From assembly GCA_964437735.1 (NCBI GenBank), contig CAYTID010000009.1, positions 1-42,980 on the forward strand: DNA of 42,980 bases. Direction: 5' to 3'. A program made the position numbers and the translations under genes. Below are positions 7,399 through 16,648 of this stretch, one piece after another; position 1 is the first letter of the stretch; each line of letters begins with the position of its first letter. This stretch comes from CAYTID01 sp964437735. GTDB taxonomy: Bacteria > Bacteroidota > Ignavibacteria > UBA10030 > BY39. A model generated the notes under the pieces. That model worked only from the letters and a program-made list of their open reading frames with translations. It did no database searches and had not been told where the DNA came from.

Positions 7399-8862
7399 TT
7401 AATAATCAGCCAGAACTGTACATATTTGGTCGATAATTTGGCGGTAATCCCTTGTTTTTCCGATATAATTATTGATGATTATACAAAAAGAAAGCACACT
7501 TCCATTTTTTGTGGTAATAAAACCGGCAAGCGAACTTACATCTGAATGAGTTCCGGTTTTGCCGTATAAATTGTTTTTCAGTTTTGAATTTGTGAAGCGA
7601 TTATTAAGGGTACCATCTATACCTGCAATTGCCAATGAATTTTTAAAACGTTTGAAATATTTTTTTTGATATATATATCCTAATAAATCTGTTGTATTTT
7701 TAGCTGATATCAATGAATATCTCGATGCGCCCGAGCCATCGGCAATCAGTATTAACGATGTATCGATGCCGGTTCTGTAGAGAAAAGATTTTAAAAATTT
7801 TATTCCTTCAACAGTGCTGCCCCTGGTTCCTGAAATTTCTCTTGATATTGTTTTTAAAAGATTTTCAGCCGCCAGATTATTGCTGTTTTTGTTAATTTCA
7901 ACAATTATAGTATCTAAATTACGAAATATAGCGCTAACGACATGTCCCTTACTTGTGGTATCAACAATCAATTCTCCTGAAACTCTAATTCCTGTTTTAT
8001 TTAAATGTTGTCTGAAAAGAGAAAGCAAATATTTCTCTGGCTCCCACAAACTCAATTTAAATTCTTTTCCGCTATCATTAATATGAATATTTCCTGAAAT
8101 ATCAATTACGTTTTTTCTCGATTTTCTCGTAACTCTTAAATTATTAAAATTGTTTGGTTCTCCATTCTGAAAGTTACTCACTGTTAGTGCATCATTATTT
8201 ATTTCTATCGAAGGAACCAAATCTTCTGCGTAAACAACCGGAGGTTCATTGATGGAATTTGATGGAGCAACTTTTATACTAATTGAATTTCCGTTAATAC
8301 TCAATGGAGATATGAATGCTGCAAATACCTCCGGTTCGTCATCCCACATCCAACCTTTCCCCCAAAAAATATTGTCAAAATAATATGAATCACCTATGAT
8401 GTTACCGTCGATTGTTTTTATTCCGGAAATGGTCAATGATCGTGCAAGAATTGCGAGGTCATTAGTGTTCAGCAGGGGATCGCCGTAACCTTTGAAATAT
8501 AAATTGCCGCATAGTATGCTGTCGTTGACGATGATGTCGCCCGGATTCAATATTAATTCTGTTTTAAATAAGAAATTTGTATCGAGCAATTCATATGCAG
8601 ATGCGGTTGTAAATAATTTCAAAACCGATGCAGGTCTCAGCAGTCTGTCCGAATATTCATCGTAAACTGTTTTTTTTGCAGTCAGATCCGTGACTCTCAT
8701 TCCGAATACAGTATGCTTCATCATCGGATTCGCAAGAATTGATTTAATTTTTGAACTTATGCTTTTACCGGATTCTTTCGGCTGGGATTCTGCTGTTGCC
8801 GCGATGATTAAAATAAAAATTGTTACCGATATGAGAATATTTAATTGCTTGAATTTAGACAA
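7399..8862 (-). CDS. dacB: D-alanyl-D-alanine carboxypeptidase/endopeptidase, PBP4 type (peptidase S13)
   Basis: This periplasmic peptidoglycan hydrolase belongs to the PBP4/DacB class. With the start chosen here (TTG at 8862) the protein is 487 aa, with a clean signal peptide (MSKFKQLNILISVTIFILII, cleavage near residue 24). The three penicillin-binding motifs are present: SVLK (Ser79, Lys82), SNN (327-329) and KTG (435-437). DGSGASRYS precedes the KTG region, as is usual in this family. I prefer TTG over the ATG at 8910 for three reasons. AGGA lies 6 nt upstream of the TTG, the ATG has no ribosome-binding site, and the ATG start would overlap the preceding gene by 56 nt and give an overlong n-region. 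With TTG the overlap is 8 nt, suggesting translational coupling. Confidence 0.92.
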   Translation of the reverse strand: MSKFKQLNILISVTIFILIIAATAESQPKESGKSISSKIKSILANPMMKHTVFGMRVTDLTAKKTVYDEYSDRLLRPASVLKLFTTASAYELLDTNFLFKTELILNPGDIIVNDSILCGNLYFKGYGDPLLNTNDLAILARSLTISGIKTIDGNIIGDSYYFDNIFWGKGWMWDDEPEVFAAFISPLSINGNSISIKVAPSNSINEPPVVYAEDLVPSIEINNDALTVSNFQNGEPNNFNNLRVTRKSRKNVIDISGNIHINDSGKEFKLSLWEPEKYLLSLFRQHLNKTGIRVSGELIVDTTSKGHVVSAIFRNLDTIIVEINKNSNNLAAENLLKTISREISGTRGSTVEGIKFLKSFLYRTGIDTSLILIADGSGASRYSLISAKNTTDLLGYIYQKKYFKRFKNSLAIAGIDGTLNNRFTNSKLKNNLYGKTGTHSDVSSLAGFITTKNGSVLSFCIIINNYIGKTRDYRQIIDQICTVLADY

Positions 8863-9178
8863 TATTTTTCCTGAGAAGACGTTTAAGTTTGTGTATATTA
8901 TCCCGGACATTTTTCAATTCGATTTTATTTTTGTTTTTAATTGCTTCTACGCGTTTAATTTTTAGCTGCCGTATTTCAGATTTTATTTTCTTCTTGTCAA
9001 TCCCGACAACTTCATGATGATGTTTAGCTTCGATACCTAAGGCATGGCAGAGTGCGGGAAGAAGTTTTTCTTTATGCATAGTACTTGATCCCTTAACTGC
9101 ATCGTGGTCAACGCCTTGTGCGATTTCCCTTAGCTGTGCAACCGTCATTTTACTTAATTGATCATAATTATAACCCAT
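8855..9178 (-). CDS. Small protein with Rho N-terminal/SAP-like helical domain and basic coiled-coil tail
   Basis: The protein is 107 aa with no signal peptide. Residues about 5-50 (YDQLSKMTVAQLREIA, then HKEKLLPALCHALGI) have the helix-extended-loop-helix look of the Rho_N/SAP-like fold, which binds nucleic acid in other proteins. Residues 62-107 are a Lys/Arg-rich amphipathic helix that could form a coiled coil or bind nucleic acid. A GAGGAG ribosome-binding site lies 9 nt before the ATG. It is the first gene of the minus-strand run and overlaps dacB by 8 nt. Function is unknown. A small nucleic-acid-binding protein is an inference from fold resemblance only. Confidence 0.8.
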   Translation of the reverse strand: MGYNYDQLSKMTVAQLREIAQGVDHDAVKGSSTMHKEKLLPALCHALGIEAKHHHEVVGIDKKKIKSEIRQLKIKRVEAIKNKNKIELKNVRDNIHKLKRLLRKNIV

Positions 9179-9256
9179 AACTTTATCTCCTCTTAAATGT
9201 AATATGAATTAATTTACCGATTACAAGTTTAAAATAATAAGAAAATATAAAAATCT

Positions 9257-9264
9257 CAAATTTA
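9257..9264 (-). promoter_or_regulatory. Possible Bacteroidota-type -7 element for the minus-strand operon
   Basis: On the minus strand this reads TAAATTTG, a full match to the TAnnTTTG -7 consensus of Bacteroidota sigma factors, about 79 nt upstream of the 9178 start. No TTTG/TTG -33 element is visible at the expected distance, so support is weak. Confidence 0.22.
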
Positions 9265-9332
9265 CCTTAAATATTGTAACTTTAAATATTCTTAAACGTA
9301 AAATTCAAAAAAAACAAACCAGGTCGCATAAA

Positions 9333-11510
9333 ATGAAAAATATTCTATTAATTCTTTTTTTAATAACAGGCACAGTTATTTGTGATCCAAATGATTCAAA
9401 AGTAATTAAGCTCATCAAATCAAATGCTGATGTCAAAGTGGATGGAATAATAGATGATTTCTGGTTATTAGCTGATTCAGTATCGGATTTTCATCAACAT
9501 CAGCCGTATCATTCGGCTGAGCCTACCAGAAAAACAATCGCAAAACTATTAACTACTAATGATGCCCTATATTGTTTAATGGTCTGTTATGACGAAAAGA
9601 AGAATATTCAAAGAAACACCGGAAAACTTGATGAGTTTACAGGGGACATCGTATCATTAATGTTGGATACATTCGGTGATAAGCGAACGGCTTATAAGTT
9701 TGCGGTTTCTGCCTCCGGCGTAAGGAGTGATTGTCGATTGTTGGACGATGCCCGTAATAGAGATTACAACTGGGACGGAATTTGGTCCGCTAATTCAAAA
9801 TTATATGATTGGGGATTTGTTGTTGAAATGGAAATTCCGTATAAGTCAATTCAGTACAATGAAAACATTAACGAATGGGGATTAGATTTCGATCGGTGGC
9901 GACCGATTAATAGTGAAGATATATATTGGTGTGCCTATGAAGAAAATGAAGGGCAGAGAATTTCTAAATTCGGGAAATTAGTTCTGAGTGATTTTAAACC
10001 GAATATAAAGGGATTGAATCTGGAGGTCTATCCGGTTGCTATTTCAAAAGCAAAACATCTTCGGGGTAACCAATATAAGACCGACCCCGATCTCGGAATA
10101 GATATATTTTACAATCCATCTAAAAAACTAACTTTTCAATTGACAGGCAATCCGGATTTTGCACAGATTGAAGCAGACCCATATGATTTCAACATTTCGA
10201 GATATGAAAGATATTTCAGCGAACGTAGACCTTTTTTTACTGAAGGGAATGAAATTTTTATGGCATCAGGTCGAGACAGGAACAGTGGTTTTTATTCTCC
10301 GCTTGAACTGTTTTATTCGAGACGGATTGGTAAAAAATTACCGGACGGGACGGAAATTCCGCTGACTTTAGGGACGAAGGCTTTTGGTAGAATCAATGAC
10401 TGGGAATATGGAGGATTTTTAGCGCTTACGGATGAAACTCGGTATATGAATGGTGATAAAATAATGACTGAAGAACGGGCATATTTCGGATCGGCACGAG
10501 TGAAAAAACAAATTCTTGATAATTCTTCAATAGGATTATTATTTGTCGGTAAACAGACAAAAAATAATAATTACGGTGTTGTGGATATCGACGGAGCGTT
10601 CAGAGGTTCGAACTGGCAGCTTGCCTATCAGTTGGCGCGCTCCTTTAAAAATTCGGAGGGGGATTATGCCATGTCGTCAGGTTTCAGGTTATCAAGCGAA
10701 AATTGGATGACTGCTATCCGTACAAGATATATCGGTGAAAAATTCGATATTGATCAGGTTGGATTTGTACCATGGAAAGGCACAGCCGAGTTAACAGGAC
10801 TTACCGGACCGCGCTGGTATTACGATGAGGGTTATTTACGAGCGTTCTTCATCTACTTCGGAAGTGCGCTTTATTACGAAAAAGTTGATGTGTATACAGA
10901 CCACGCAGGAATTGTAGGGGTAAATATGAATTTTAGAAATAATTGGGGTTGTGAAGCCACTACAATTTACGGCAGATCTTTAGACAGGGAGAAAAAGTTT
11001 CCATATTATGAGTTCAATTTGTCAGCTTGGTTTAATGTTTCTCCCAAATGGAGCGGGAATATTTGGGGAAGTTATTCGAAAACTTATAATTTTAGACGTG
11101 ATTATCTTGCTTTTTATTCCCGGATCGGCAGTTCTCTCAGCTGGCGTGCGGCTGATATTTTACAGCTTGGGACATCCACAAATATTTACATTGAAGGAAA
11201 TCCTGAAGGTAAAATCGAAGATATAACTTATAATGCAAGACCCTACCTTTCGATAACACCAATAAATGATTTAAGTATACGTGTTTACGTTGACAATTTG
11301 TTTGTTAAATCGAAAGATCAGATCCAGCAATTCATAGTTGGTTTTCTGTTTGCGTATAATTTCCTGCCGAAAAGCTGGATATATCTTGCGATAAACGAAG
11401 TACAGGACAGGAGTGAGAGGTACGATACCGGTGGGATGTTACTGCCGAAAGAAATGCACACCACAACAAGAGTGGGAGTATTGAAGGTAAAGTATTTGTA
11501 CTATTTTTGA
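9333..11510 (+). CDS. CBM9-like/DUF5916 outer-membrane protein
   Basis: This 725-aa exported protein has a signal peptide (about residues 1-17) and then a carbohydrate-binding family 9-like beta-sandwich (about 30-220, beginning VDGIIDDFW). The rest is a DUF5916 region predicted to form an outer-membrane beta-barrel with many alternating aromatic strands, ending in an aromatic-rich C-terminus (VKYLYYF). The conserved ERRPFFTEGNEIF segment is characteristic of this family. The family is widespread in Bacteroidota and related phyla. Its molecular role is not established, and the CBM9-like part suggests glycan binding at the surface. It stands alone, divergent from the minus-strand operon, with an AGG-containing leader before the ATG. 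Confidence 0.85.
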   Translation: MKNILLILFLITGTVICDPNDSKVIKLIKSNADVKVDGIIDDFWLLADSVSDFHQHQPYHSAEPTRKTIAKLLTTNDALYCLMVCYDEKKNIQRNTGKLDEFTGDIVSLMLDTFGDKRTAYKFAVSASGVRSDCRLLDDARNRDYNWDGIWSANSKLYDWGFVVEMEIPYKSIQYNENINEWGLDFDRWRPINSEDIYWCAYEENEGQRISKFGKLVLSDFKPNIKGLNLEVYPVAISKAKHLRGNQYKTDPDLGIDIFYNPSKKLTFQLTGNPDFAQIEADPYDFNISRYERYFSERRPFFTEGNEIFMASGRDRNSGFYSPLELFYSRRIGKKLPDGTEIPLTLGTKAFGRINDWEYGGFLALTDETRYMNGDKIMTEERAYFGSARVKKQILDNSSIGLLFVGKQTKNNNYGVVDIDGAFRGSNWQLAYQLARSFKNSEGDYAMSSGFRLSSENWMTAIRTRYIGEKFDIDQVGFVPWKGTAELTGLTGPRWYYDEGYLRAFFIYFGSALYYEKVDVYTDHAGIVGVNMNFRNNWGCEATTIYGRSLDREKKFPYYEFNLSAWFNVSPKWSGNIWGSYSKTYNFRRDYLAFYSRIGSSLSWRAADILQLGTSTNIYIEGNPEGKIEDITYNARPYLSITPINDLSIRVYVDNLFVKSKDQIQQFIVGFLFAYNFLPKSWIYLAINEVQDRSERYDTGGMLLPKEMHTTTRVGVLKVKYLYYF

Positions 11511-11682
11511 AATTGTCAGCAATCAATTTTTTTTATTAATCCGGTCAGATAAATATTCGCAAAATCAATATTTCATCCCCAAACTGTTTACCTATGACTG
11601 AATTTTCTCATTTTGTATAAGTCTCTATTATTCCATATATTTATATCAGATTTATCACGAAAAATTCAATAAAAAGGATAAA

Positions 11683-14600
11683 ATGCTTAATCTTGTAAAG
11701 AAATTATTTGGAGATCAACATTCAAAAGAAATAAAACGGATTCTTCCGCTTGTTCAAAAAATCAATGAACATTTTGAGGAATACCAAAATCTAACTGATG
11801 AAGAATTAAAGGGTAAAACAGCCGAATTTAAACAGCGGATAAAAGAGGGAAATGAAGATATTGAAAAGGAAATTGCTGACCTGCGACAAAAACTTAAAGG
11901 TGATTTACTTCCCGAAGAGAGCGAGCAATTATGGGAAACTTTGGATGAACTTGAATCTAGTTTAGATGATTCCATAAAACAGAATCTTGATGAAATACTC
12001 CCCGAAGCATTTGCCGTAGTAAAAGAAACTTGCCGCCGTTTGGTTGGGCAGTCTTGGGATATAACCGGTCACAAAATATTTTGGGATATGGTTCCTTTTG
12101 ATGTTCAACTTATCGGCGGTGTAATTCTTCATGAGGGAAAAATTGCTGAGATGGCAACTGGCGAAGGTAAAACTTTAGTTGCTACGCTGCCTCTTTATTT
12201 AAACGCTCTTCCCGGAAGAGGCGTTCACCTTGTTACTGTTAACGATTATCTGGCTCTACGCGACAGCCAGTGGATGGGTAAAATATTTGAATTTCATGGG
12301 CTGACCATCGGTTGTATACAGTCGAATATGGATCCCGGTCAACGACGTAAACATTATAACTGTGATATCACTTATGGAACAAATAACGAGTTCGGATTCG
12401 ATTATCTCAGGGATAATATGGTAATAAATTCTGAAGATTTGGTGCAGCGAAAGCACAATTATGCGATCGTCGATGAGGTTGATTCGGTTCTTATTGACGA
12501 AGCCAGAACACCGCTGATCATCAGCGGACCGGTGAGAGGCGAGGATAACAAATTTCAGGAAATGAAACCACGAGTCGATAGATTAATTAATTCTCAAAAA
12601 TCTTATATCACAAAAATTGTTACCGAGACAGAGAAATTACTGTCAGACGGAAAATTTGATGAAGCGGGTGTTCAGTTATTACGGGCGAATCGGGGTTTGC
12701 CAAAACATAAAAAATTAATGAAATTATTGTCAGAACCGTCAAATAAAAAGCTCATGCAGCAAACTGAGTTGGAATATCTTCGCGATCAGTCGCGAAGAAT
12801 GCACGAGATTGACGATGAATTATTCTATTCGATTGATGAAAAAAATCATTCTATCAATCTTACCGAAAAGGGGAGAGAATTATTAACATCTACAGTTAAC
12901 GACACTGAATTTTTCATACTTCCTGATGTCGGAACTGAGATTAGTATATTAGAAAACGACACAAGTTTAACGGAAAGCGAAAAACAAAAGAAGAAAGATG
13001 AACTGAATCTACGTTATGCCCAACGGAGTGAGAGGATTCATATTGTAAACCAGTTAGTACGCGCTTATTCCTTGTACGAAAAAGACGAGGAATATGTTGT
13101 TACCGAAGATGGGAAAGTCGCGATAGTTGATGAATTTACGGGAAGACTATTAGCCGGAAGAAGATATTCCGACGGCTTGCATCAGGCAATCGAAGCAAAA
13201 GAAGGTGTAAAAGTCGAAAGGGACATGCAAACTCTTGCTACAATTACATTGCAGAATTATTTCCGGCTTTACAAAAAACTCGCAGGTATGACCGGTACGG
13301 CTGAGACAGAGGCGGCGGAATTTTTTGACATTTACAAGCTTGGAGTGTCTGTTATACCAACAAACAAACCTATGGTTCGGATAGATAGCGATGATGTTGT
13401 TTACCGTACGATACGCGAAAAATATAACGCTTTGATGGATGAAATTGAAAAAATGAGAGAGGAAAATCGACCTATACTTGTAGGTACTACAAGTGTCGAT
13501 GTATCCGAGACTTTGAGTCGTATGCTGAAGCGTAAAGGGATTCCTCATAATGTTTTAAATGCTAAACATCACCAGCGTGAAGCTGAAATTGTTACCAATG
13601 CCGGTTTGCCGGGGAACGTAACGATAGCAACCAATATGGCTGGAAGAGGAACCGATATCAAACTCGGACCTGGAGTTCGAGATGCCGGAGGTTTACACAT
13701 TATCGGAACAGAGAGGCACGAAGCCCGGCGTATCGACCGACAATTAAGAGGACGCTCCGGCAGACAAGGAGATCCCGGATCTTCAAGATTTTATTTATCG
13801 CTTGAGGATGATTTAATGAGGCTGTTTGGTAGCGACAGAATAGCAGGTATTATGCAGAGACTCGGTTTAAAAGAGGGTGAACTTATACAACATCCCATGA
13901 TAACTCGGTCTGTTGAGCGCGCACAGAAAAAAGTTGAAGAAAATAATTTTGCCATAAGAAAAAGATTACTCGAATACGACAATGTGATGAATCAGCAGCG
14001 AGAAGTTATATACTCCCGTCGTCGCCATGCGCTCTTAGGCGAACGCTTACGCGATGATATTTTGCAGATGTTGAATGGCTTTGTCGAACAGCTTGTACAG
14101 AAATATTACGACAACGGTGATATTGACGGACTAAGGGACGAATTACGCTCAACACTTCTTGTCGATTACCAGATTAAACCGGAGAAATGGCAGCAATTGG
14201 GTTTTGATGGAGTAACAGAGGATGTTTTCAAGGCAGCTTTTGATTTTTACAAAAGAAAAGAAGAACGTCTGGGTTCCGAAACCATGTCCATGCTTGAAAA
14301 AATGGTCACACTTCAAGTTATAGATGAAAAATGGAAAGACCATCTGCGTGAAATGGATGAATTGAAAGAAGGAATTCACCTCAGAGCTTACGGACAAAAG
14401 GATCCTTTGATTGAATATAAGGGAGAAGCATTCCGGATGTTTGCTGAGATGCTCGATATGTTAACTACCGAAACGATTACACACGTTTTTAAATTGTTTC
14501 CTTCAGCGAGCCAGGAAATTCCCGCCAGGAGAACACGAATAACGCGACAGGAAGAGATGCAGCTCACACACAAATCATCCGTCGGTATGGGCTTGGAAGT

Positions 14601-14757
14601 AGGCAGCCAACCGGTAAATGCAGAAGAATATAAAAGGCGTGCAGCTGAAGGTCAACCACCAAAACGTCAACCAATACGCGTGGATGAAAAGGTAGGGAGA
14701 AATGATCCTTGTCCGTGCGGAAGCGGGAAAAAATACAAACAATGCCATGGACAGTAA
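11683..14757 (+). CDS. secA: Protein translocase ATPase SecA
   Basis: This is the motor that pushes unfolded preproteins through SecYEG. Walker A is MATGEGKT (residues 157-164), Walker B is in VDEVDSVLIDEARTP (about 262-276), and the second nucleotide-binding domain contains TNMAGRGTDI and RRIDRQLRGRSGRQGD. The SEC-C zinc motif CPCGSGKKYKQCHG closes the protein. At 1024 aa it is longer than E. coli SecA (901). The extra length includes a charged helical insertion at about 57-100 and added sequence in the preprotein-crosslinking region, as is usual in Bacteroidota/Chlorobi SecA. An AAAGGA ribosome-binding site precedes the ATG. It is the first gene of a secA-era-permease run. Confidence 0.98.
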   Translation: MLNLVKKLFGDQHSKEIKRILPLVQKINEHFEEYQNLTDEELKGKTAEFKQRIKEGNEDIEKEIADLRQKLKGDLLPEESEQLWETLDELESSLDDSIKQNLDEILPEAFAVVKETCRRLVGQSWDITGHKIFWDMVPFDVQLIGGVILHEGKIAEMATGEGKTLVATLPLYLNALPGRGVHLVTVNDYLALRDSQWMGKIFEFHGLTIGCIQSNMDPGQRRKHYNCDITYGTNNEFGFDYLRDNMVINSEDLVQRKHNYAIVDEVDSVLIDEARTPLIISGPVRGEDNKFQEMKPRVDRLINSQKSYITKIVTETEKLLSDGKFDEAGVQLLRANRGLPKHKKLMKLLSEPSNKKLMQQTELEYLRDQSRRMHEIDDELFYSIDEKNHSINLTEKGRELLTSTVNDTEFFILPDVGTEISILENDTSLTESEKQKKKDELNLRYAQRSERIHIVNQLVRAYSLYEKDEEYVVTEDGKVAIVDEFTGRLLAGRRYSDGLHQAIEAKEGVKVERDMQTLATITLQNYFRLYKKLAGMTGTAETEAAEFFDIYKLGVSVIPTNKPMVRIDSDDVVYRTIREKYNALMDEIEKMREENRPILVGTTSVDVSETLSRMLKRKGIPHNVLNAKHHQREAEIVTNAGLPGNVTIATNMAGRGTDIKLGPGVRDAGGLHIIGTERHEARRIDRQLRGRSGRQGDPGSSRFYLSLEDDLMRLFGSDRIAGIMQRLGLKEGELIQHPMITRSVERAQKKVEENNFAIRKRLLEYDNVMNQQREVIYSRRRHALLGERLRDDILQMLNGFVEQLVQKYYDNGDIDGLRDELRSTLLVDYQIKPEKWQQLGFDGVTEDVFKAAFDFYKRKEERLGSETMSMLEKMVTLQVIDEKWKDHLREMDELKEGIHLRAYGQKDPLIEYKGEAFRMFAEMLDMLTTETITHVFKLFPSASQEIPARRTRITRQEEMQLTHKSSVGMGLEVGSQPVNAEEYKRRAAEGQPPKRQPIRVDEKVGRNDPCPCGSGKKYKQCHGQ

Positions 14758-15684
14758 TTGAATAATGATATAGCAAAAAAAAAAGACGATTTCCGATGCG
14801 GTTATGTTGCGATAATCGGGAAACCGAATGTCGGGAAATCCACTCTGATGAATACCCTCCTGGGGCAAAAAATTTCGATTGTAACTAAAAAGCCACAAAC
14901 AACGCGGCACAAAATATTAGGAATATTATCATCAGAAAGTCATCAGATTATTTTTCTCGATACTCCCGGGCTGATAAAACCAAATTACCTGCTCCAATCG
15001 GCGATGATGGATGCTGTAAAAACGGGAATCGATGAAGCCGATGTAATTTTATTTATGATTGATGCACAGGAGATTAATCTCTCCGATAATTTTACCAATG
15101 GAATTGATTTTAAATCGATTAAAGATTTAAATAAACCGGTTTTACTCGTAATAAATAAAGTTGATACGATAAACAAACTTCAATTGTTACCGGCAATAGA
15201 ATTTTATTCTAATAACTATCCTTTTGTTGAGATATTTCCGATATCGGCGCTCAAAGGAGTAGGCACAGAAATCCTTGCCACGAGAATCGCTTCGTATCTA
15301 CCGAAACATGAACCTTTTTATCCCTTGGACGTGGTTAGCGATGCCAGTGAAAGATTTTTTGTCAGTGAAATTATTCGAGAAAAAATATTTGAATATTTTC
15401 AAAAAGAAATTCCATATTCGACATCAGTGGAAATTATTGAATTCAAAGAACGTTCTGATAAAAAAGATTTTATCAGCGCTGATATCTATGTCGAACGTTC
15501 CTCACAGAAAGGAATCCTTATCGGGAAATCTGGCGCCGCTTTGAAAAAAGTCGGCGAACTTGCAAGAAAAGATATTGAATTATTTTTAAGCAAAGAAGTA
15601 TTTTTAGAATTGCATGTGAAAGTGCGTGAAAAATGGAGGGGGAGTGAGGCGTGGCTAAAAAGATTAGGATACAAAGTCAGGTAG
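14758..15684 (+). CDS. era: GTPase Era, 16S rRNA-binding ribosome maturation factor
   Basis: Era is a GTPase that binds the 3' end of 16S rRNA during 30S maturation. Its motifs are G1 GKPNVGKS (21-28), G2 around PQTTRH (46-51), G3 DTPG (68-71), G4 NKVD (133-136) and G5 SALKG. A C-terminal KH RNA-binding domain carries the LIGKSGAALKKVG loop (about 253-265). The only plausible start is the TTG at 14758, which immediately follows the secA stop codon with no intergenic base. No in-frame ATG occurs before the G1 motif, and GGA 6 nt upstream may serve as ribosome-binding site. Tight coupling to secA is therefore likely. Confidence 0.96.
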   Translation: MNNDIAKKKDDFRCGYVAIIGKPNVGKSTLMNTLLGQKISIVTKKPQTTRHKILGILSSESHQIIFLDTPGLIKPNYLLQSAMMDAVKTGIDEADVILFMIDAQEINLSDNFTNGIDFKSIKDLNKPVLLVINKVDTINKLQLLPAIEFYSNNYPFVEIFPISALKGVGTEILATRIASYLPKHEPFYPLDVVSDASERFFVSEIIREKIFEYFQKEIPYSTSVEIIEFKERSDKKDFISADIYVERSSQKGILIGKSGAALKKVGELARKDIELFLSKEVFLELHVKVREKWRGSEAWLKRLGYKVR

Positions 15685-15688
15685 CTCG

Positions 15689-16609
15689 ATGAATAATGAT
15701 AAACTAAAAATTATTTTTGGCTTTGCACTAACTTCGGTGATATGGGGTTCGACCTGGCTAGTTATAAAGATTGGCTTAACAAGCATTACACCATTTTATG
15801 GCGCTGCATTTCGTATGGGTGTTGCCGTCCTCTTGATGCTTCTTATAATTAAAATCAGAAAATTACCGATTCCTTTCGATAAAAAATCTGTAAATGTATA
15901 TATAATGGCTGGATTGTTATCATTCAGTATTCCATTCGCGTTGGTCTATTGGGGTCAGCAGTATATTGCCTCAGGTTTGGCTTCAATTCTATTTGCATTA
16001 TTTCCTTTTTTAGTAGGAGCATTTTCACACTTCATTCTTCCGGCTGAAAGGCTTAATATTTTTAAAGTAGTCGGTATCATTCTCGGATTTAAGGGTATAT
16101 TGATTATTTTTTCTGAAGATTTATTGATCGGCGGAGAAACTAACACATTAGGAATGGTGGCAATAGTATTGAGCTGTATAATGCAGGCGTTTGCTTTGGT
16201 TTTGATCAAGAAACATGCTTATCATGTTAATCCTTTTCATTTGAACATTACGGGGATGTCAATAGGAGGATTTATAATTCTCATATTTGCCCTATTTTTA
16301 GAGAATTTTTCAGAGATCAAATTTGATATGGTTGCAATAGGAAGTGTTTTATATCTTGGAATTTTTGGATCGGTTGTTACATTCACTACATATTTTTGGA
16401 TGCTCAAGAGAGTCGAAGCAGTTTATCTTTCGCTTCTTGCATTCGTGACGCCGATTCTTGCCGTGATCCTCGGGGCTATCCTTTTGCATGAAAGATTGAG
16501 TACACAAATCTTTCAAGGGGGATCGCTGGTTTTGTTTGGGATAATTATATCCAACGGAAAAGACCTTTTAAAATCCATCTATGAGAAAAAATCGTCCGGA
16601 ACTAATTAA
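15689..16609 (+). CDS. EamA/DMT-superfamily permease
   Basis: This is a 306-aa inner-membrane protein with about ten hydrophobic helices arranged as two EamA repeats (about residues 8-140 and 150-290). The first helix contains SVIWGSTWLVIKIG, a typical opening for this family of metabolite/drug exporters. The substrate cannot be told from sequence. It starts 4 nt after era and is probably on the same transcript. Confidence 0.9.
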   Translation: MNNDKLKIIFGFALTSVIWGSTWLVIKIGLTSITPFYGAAFRMGVAVLLMLLIIKIRKLPIPFDKKSVNVYIMAGLLSFSIPFALVYWGQQYIASGLASILFALFPFLVGAFSHFILPAERLNIFKVVGIILGFKGILIIFSEDLLIGGETNTLGMVAIVLSCIMQAFALVLIKKHAYHVNPFHLNITGMSIGGFIILIFALFLENFSEIKFDMVAIGSVLYLGIFGSVVTFTTYFWMLKRVEAVYLSLLAFVTPILAVILGAILLHERLSTQIFQGGSLVLFGIIISNGKDLLKSIYEKKSSGTN

Positions 16610-16648
16610 GAGATTATTTTATTATTCATTATAAGAAATTTAAAAAAA

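Noticed and set aside
11512..11534. Hairpin plus T8 after the DUF5916 gene
   Set aside because: The stem is only 4 bp (ATTG/CAAT), three of its four pairs A-T, and the T tract does not follow directly; too weak to call a terminator.
13150..13548. 132-codon open frame antisense to secA
   Set aside because: It lies wholly within highly conserved SecA coding sequence; no ribosome-binding site and no recognisable domain.
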